NCBI RefSeq assembly: GCF_026967795.1
Contig: NZ_JAPVBH010000002.1
Location: 620,001-684,000, forward strand
DNA: 64,000 nt
Reading direction: 5' to 3'
Source of the DNA: Modestobacter sp. VKM Ac-2986
GTDB taxonomy: Bacteria; Actinomycetota; Actinomycetes; Mycobacteriales; Geodermatophilaceae
The notes beneath the pieces are model-generated. The model was given only the letters and a program-made list of their open reading frames with translations, was not told the DNA's origin and made no database searches. Shown here one piece after another: positions 62,820 to 64,000 of this stretch. The position numbers were made by a program, and so were the translations under genes. How positions within the stretch are numbered: the stretch's first letter is position 1; each line of letters opens with the position of its first letter.

Positions 62820-63410
62820 TCAGGGGGAGGGGAGCCCGAGCACGCCGGTCACCAGCGCGTCCAGGACGGTGGTCGCCGCCGCCAGGTCCGGGGCCCGGGA
62901 CACCAGGACGTCGGAGTACAGGAACGACTCCCCCAGCCGGACGACGGCGAGGGCCAGGACCGGCAGCGGCACGAGCGGCACCAGCCCGAGCTCGTCGACG
63001 TCCCGCTGGAACAGGTCGGTGTAGGCCTCGACCAGCCGCGGCTGCACCCGGCCCCCCGGATCGGTGACGATGCGCAGCGTGGTCGTGGGCTCCTCCTCGA
63101 GGAGCCGCTTCAGCGCCGGGGCCAGGCTCACCAGGTGCCGGTGCTCCTCGGCGATCTCCAGCGAGCGCATCCGGCTCGGTGGCGTGGCGTCCGGCGGCCG
63201 GGCGTCGTGCACCTCGGTGGCGATCAGGAGCGCCCCCCGCGCCAGCACCCAGAGCGCCTCGCCCAGGATCGCGTCCCGGTTGCCCACCCGCCGGAACAGC
63301 GTCACCCGGGAGATCCCCAGCTCCGCGGCGAGCGTCGAGGTGTCCAGGCGCTCACCGCGCAGCAGCGTGTGCGCGGCGGCGCGGACGACCTCCTCCGGGG
63401 GCGCGATCAC
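62820..63410 (-). CDS. TetR-like regulator, QsdR type
   Basis: 196 aa. HTH DTSTLAAELGISRVTLFRRVGNRDAILGEALWVL, then a QsdR-like C-terminal domain. GTG 63410 is the start. It is followed by DUF3618 and preceded by the polyesterase gene on the same strand; QsdR regulators in Rhodococcus control lactonase genes, but no link to the hydrolase can be shown. Confidence 0.78.
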   Translation of the reverse strand: MIAPPEEVVRAAAHTLLRGERLDTSTLAAELGISRVTLFRRVGNRDAILGEALWVLARGALLIATEVHDARPPDATPPSRMRSLEIAEEHRHLVSLAPALKRLLEEEPTTTLRIVTDPGGRVQPRLVEAYTDLFQRDVDELGLVPLVPLPVLALAVVRLGESFLYSDVLVSRAPDLAAATTVLDALVTGVLGLPSP

Positions 63411-63425
63411 GGCGGGGAGCGTAGG

Positions 63426-63452
63426 CGAGGACCGGCCACCTCCCGGTCCTCG
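63426..63452. promoter_or_regulatory. 10-bp inverted repeat upstream of the QsdR-type gene
   Basis: CGAGGACCGG-7 nt-CCGGTCCTCG. It lies 15 bp from the regulator start and may be its operator or a second terminator for the hydrolase gene. Confidence 0.45.
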
Positions 63453-63477
63453 GCGTGCCAGGGCCGGACGTGGCGGA

Positions 63478-63509
63478 GGGCGGCCGCCGTGTCCCCACGG
63501 CGACCGCCC
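63478..63509 (-). terminator. Terminator of the polyesterase gene
   Basis: 13-bp stem with one mismatch (63478-63490 with 63497-63509), 6-nt loop, 17 bp past the stop. Confidence 0.65.
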
Positions 63510-63526
63510 CCCTCAGCGACGTGCGG

Positions 63527-64000
63527 TCACACCGGGCAGGTGGACCGGCTGTCGGAGACCGGGCCGGTCAGCGTGACGCTGGGGCCGGGGCACAGGAACT
63601 GGCTGTACCGGGTGTCGGCGTCGACCCACCGCTTGAGCCAGGCGATCGACTGGGCGGCGATCGTGGTGTTCGCACTGTTCGGGGCGAAGTGGCTGGCGTT
63701 GTTCAGCTCCACGTACGCCCGCTCCGGGGCGTTGGTCAGCGACTCGTAGAACGGGATGGAGTGGCTGTCCACCGGCGCGACGGTGTCCTCCTCCGCGCCG
63801 ATCACCAGGGTGGGGGTGCGGACCTCCGGCCAGCTCTTGTCGGTGTTCCAGCCGGTCAGCGGGATGGCCGCGTCCAGGGTGGGCCGGTCCTTGGCCGCCT
63901 CCAGGGTGCCACCGCCGCCCATCGAGTGGCCGATGACCGCCAGCCGGTCGGGGTCGACCCGGCTGCGCACCGAGCTGACCGTGGTCAGGTGGTCCAGCGC
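63527..64000 (-). CDS. Cutinase/polyester hydrolase (PET hydrolase-like), C-terminal half
   Basis: The frame is open to the right edge, so the N-terminus and signal peptide lie outside. The 157 visible residues follow actinobacterial cutinase/polyester hydrolases (Thermobifida Cut2/LCC type): ALDHLTTVSSVRSRVDPDR, nucleophile Ser in GHSMGGGGTLEAA, Trp in IPLTGWNTDKSW, catalytic Asp in GAEEDTVAPVDSHSIPF and catalytic His in LNNASHFAPN. Cys of FLCPGP and of the terminal STCPV would form the known C-terminal disulfide. There is no extended loop after His, so it is the type I form. Activity on polymers is inference; cutin or other polyesters are equally likely. Confidence 0.85.
   Translation of the reverse strand, partial: ALDHLTTVSSVRSRVDPDRLAVIGHSMGGGGTLEAAKDRPTLDAAIPLTGWNTDKSWPEVRTPTLVIGAEEDTVAPVDSHSIPFYESLTNAPERAYVELNNASHFAPNSANTTIAAQSIAWLKRWVDADTRYSQFLCPGPSVTLTGPVSDSRSTCPV

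Overview
The window is very GC-rich actinobacterial chromosome with few long non-coding gaps. Gene content points to a free-living, pigmented/soil-type actinobacterium, most likely Geodermatophilaceae or a close relative: FbiC (coenzyme F420), a WhiB2-type Fe-S regulator, GAF-ANTAR regulators, class F sortase, type I IPP isomerase, a MocR/YczE pair and many GTG or leaderless starts. The family-level assignment is inference from gene content and style. No rRNA, CRISPR array, transposase, integrase or phage gene was seen; the window looks like ordinary core/accessory chromosome with several unusual details.

Layout. 1-9.1 kb: 3' end of an EAL (c-di-GMP) protein, SGNH hydrolase, transglutaminase-like protein, NAD kinase with an upstream flavoprotein disulfide reductase, flavin reductase overlapping a class A beta-lactamase lipoprotein, and the fused FO synthase fbiC. 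9.1-15 kb: a sugar module with type I phosphomannose isomerase, divergent from a ribose-type ABC importer (binding protein, double ATPase, permease), a perfect 19-bp terminator hairpin and a LacI regulator. 15-22 kb: secreted beta-helix-like protein, divergent MocR/YczE pair, SRPBCC protein, DUF885 peptidase-like protein. 22-30.9 kb: WhiB2, quinone oxidoreductase, a 50-aa Cys-rich protein, ferritin, a membrane protein with an NERD-like N-terminus, oligoribonuclease, tRNA-His, sortase, DUF1353, L,D-transpeptidase, tRNA-Lys. 31-35.5 kb: divergent GAF-ANTAR paralogues, two tandem 123-aa paralogues of unknown function, MFS transporter, gluconokinase. 35.5-39.4 kb: proline catabolism (PRODH, P5C dehydrogenase) with a divergent PucR-type activator. 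39.4-47.6 kb: heme oxygenase plus bacteriophytochrome carrying a SpoIIE/PP2C phosphatase output, a small acidic protein, a flavin monooxygenase-like protein, a methyltransferase coupled to an unusual MTHFR-like protein, a MEDS/HATPase anti-sigma-like protein, and IPP isomerase. 47.7-56.4 kb: GGDEF-EAL-PAS protein, epoxide-hydrolase-like protein, YcaQ/AlkX-type DNA glycosylase, epimerase, aldo/keto reductase, CynX-type MFS, histidine phosphatase. 56.4-64 kb: EAL protein divergent from TetR around a palindrome, the csoR-copZ-copA copper operon with a near-perfect operator, a lipoprotein, DUF427, DUF3618, a QsdR-type TetR, and, running off the right edge, the C-terminal half of a cutinase/polyester (PET-type) hydrolase.

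How genes work together. Signalling dominates. Three EAL proteins plus oligoribonuclease give a complete c-di-GMP to pGpG to GMP route. A red-light photoreceptor with a phosphatase output, made in an operon with the enzyme that makes its biliverdin chromophore, lies 3.5 kb from an HATPase kinase/anti-sigma-like protein, suggesting light input into a partner-switching stress pathway. Gene ends are marked by many strong perfect hairpins, including a dispersed hairpin repeat family abutting TGA stop codons whose stems show compensatory changes. Several genes have a TAnnnT -10 box ending 6-7 nt before the start codon, indicating leaderless mRNAs.
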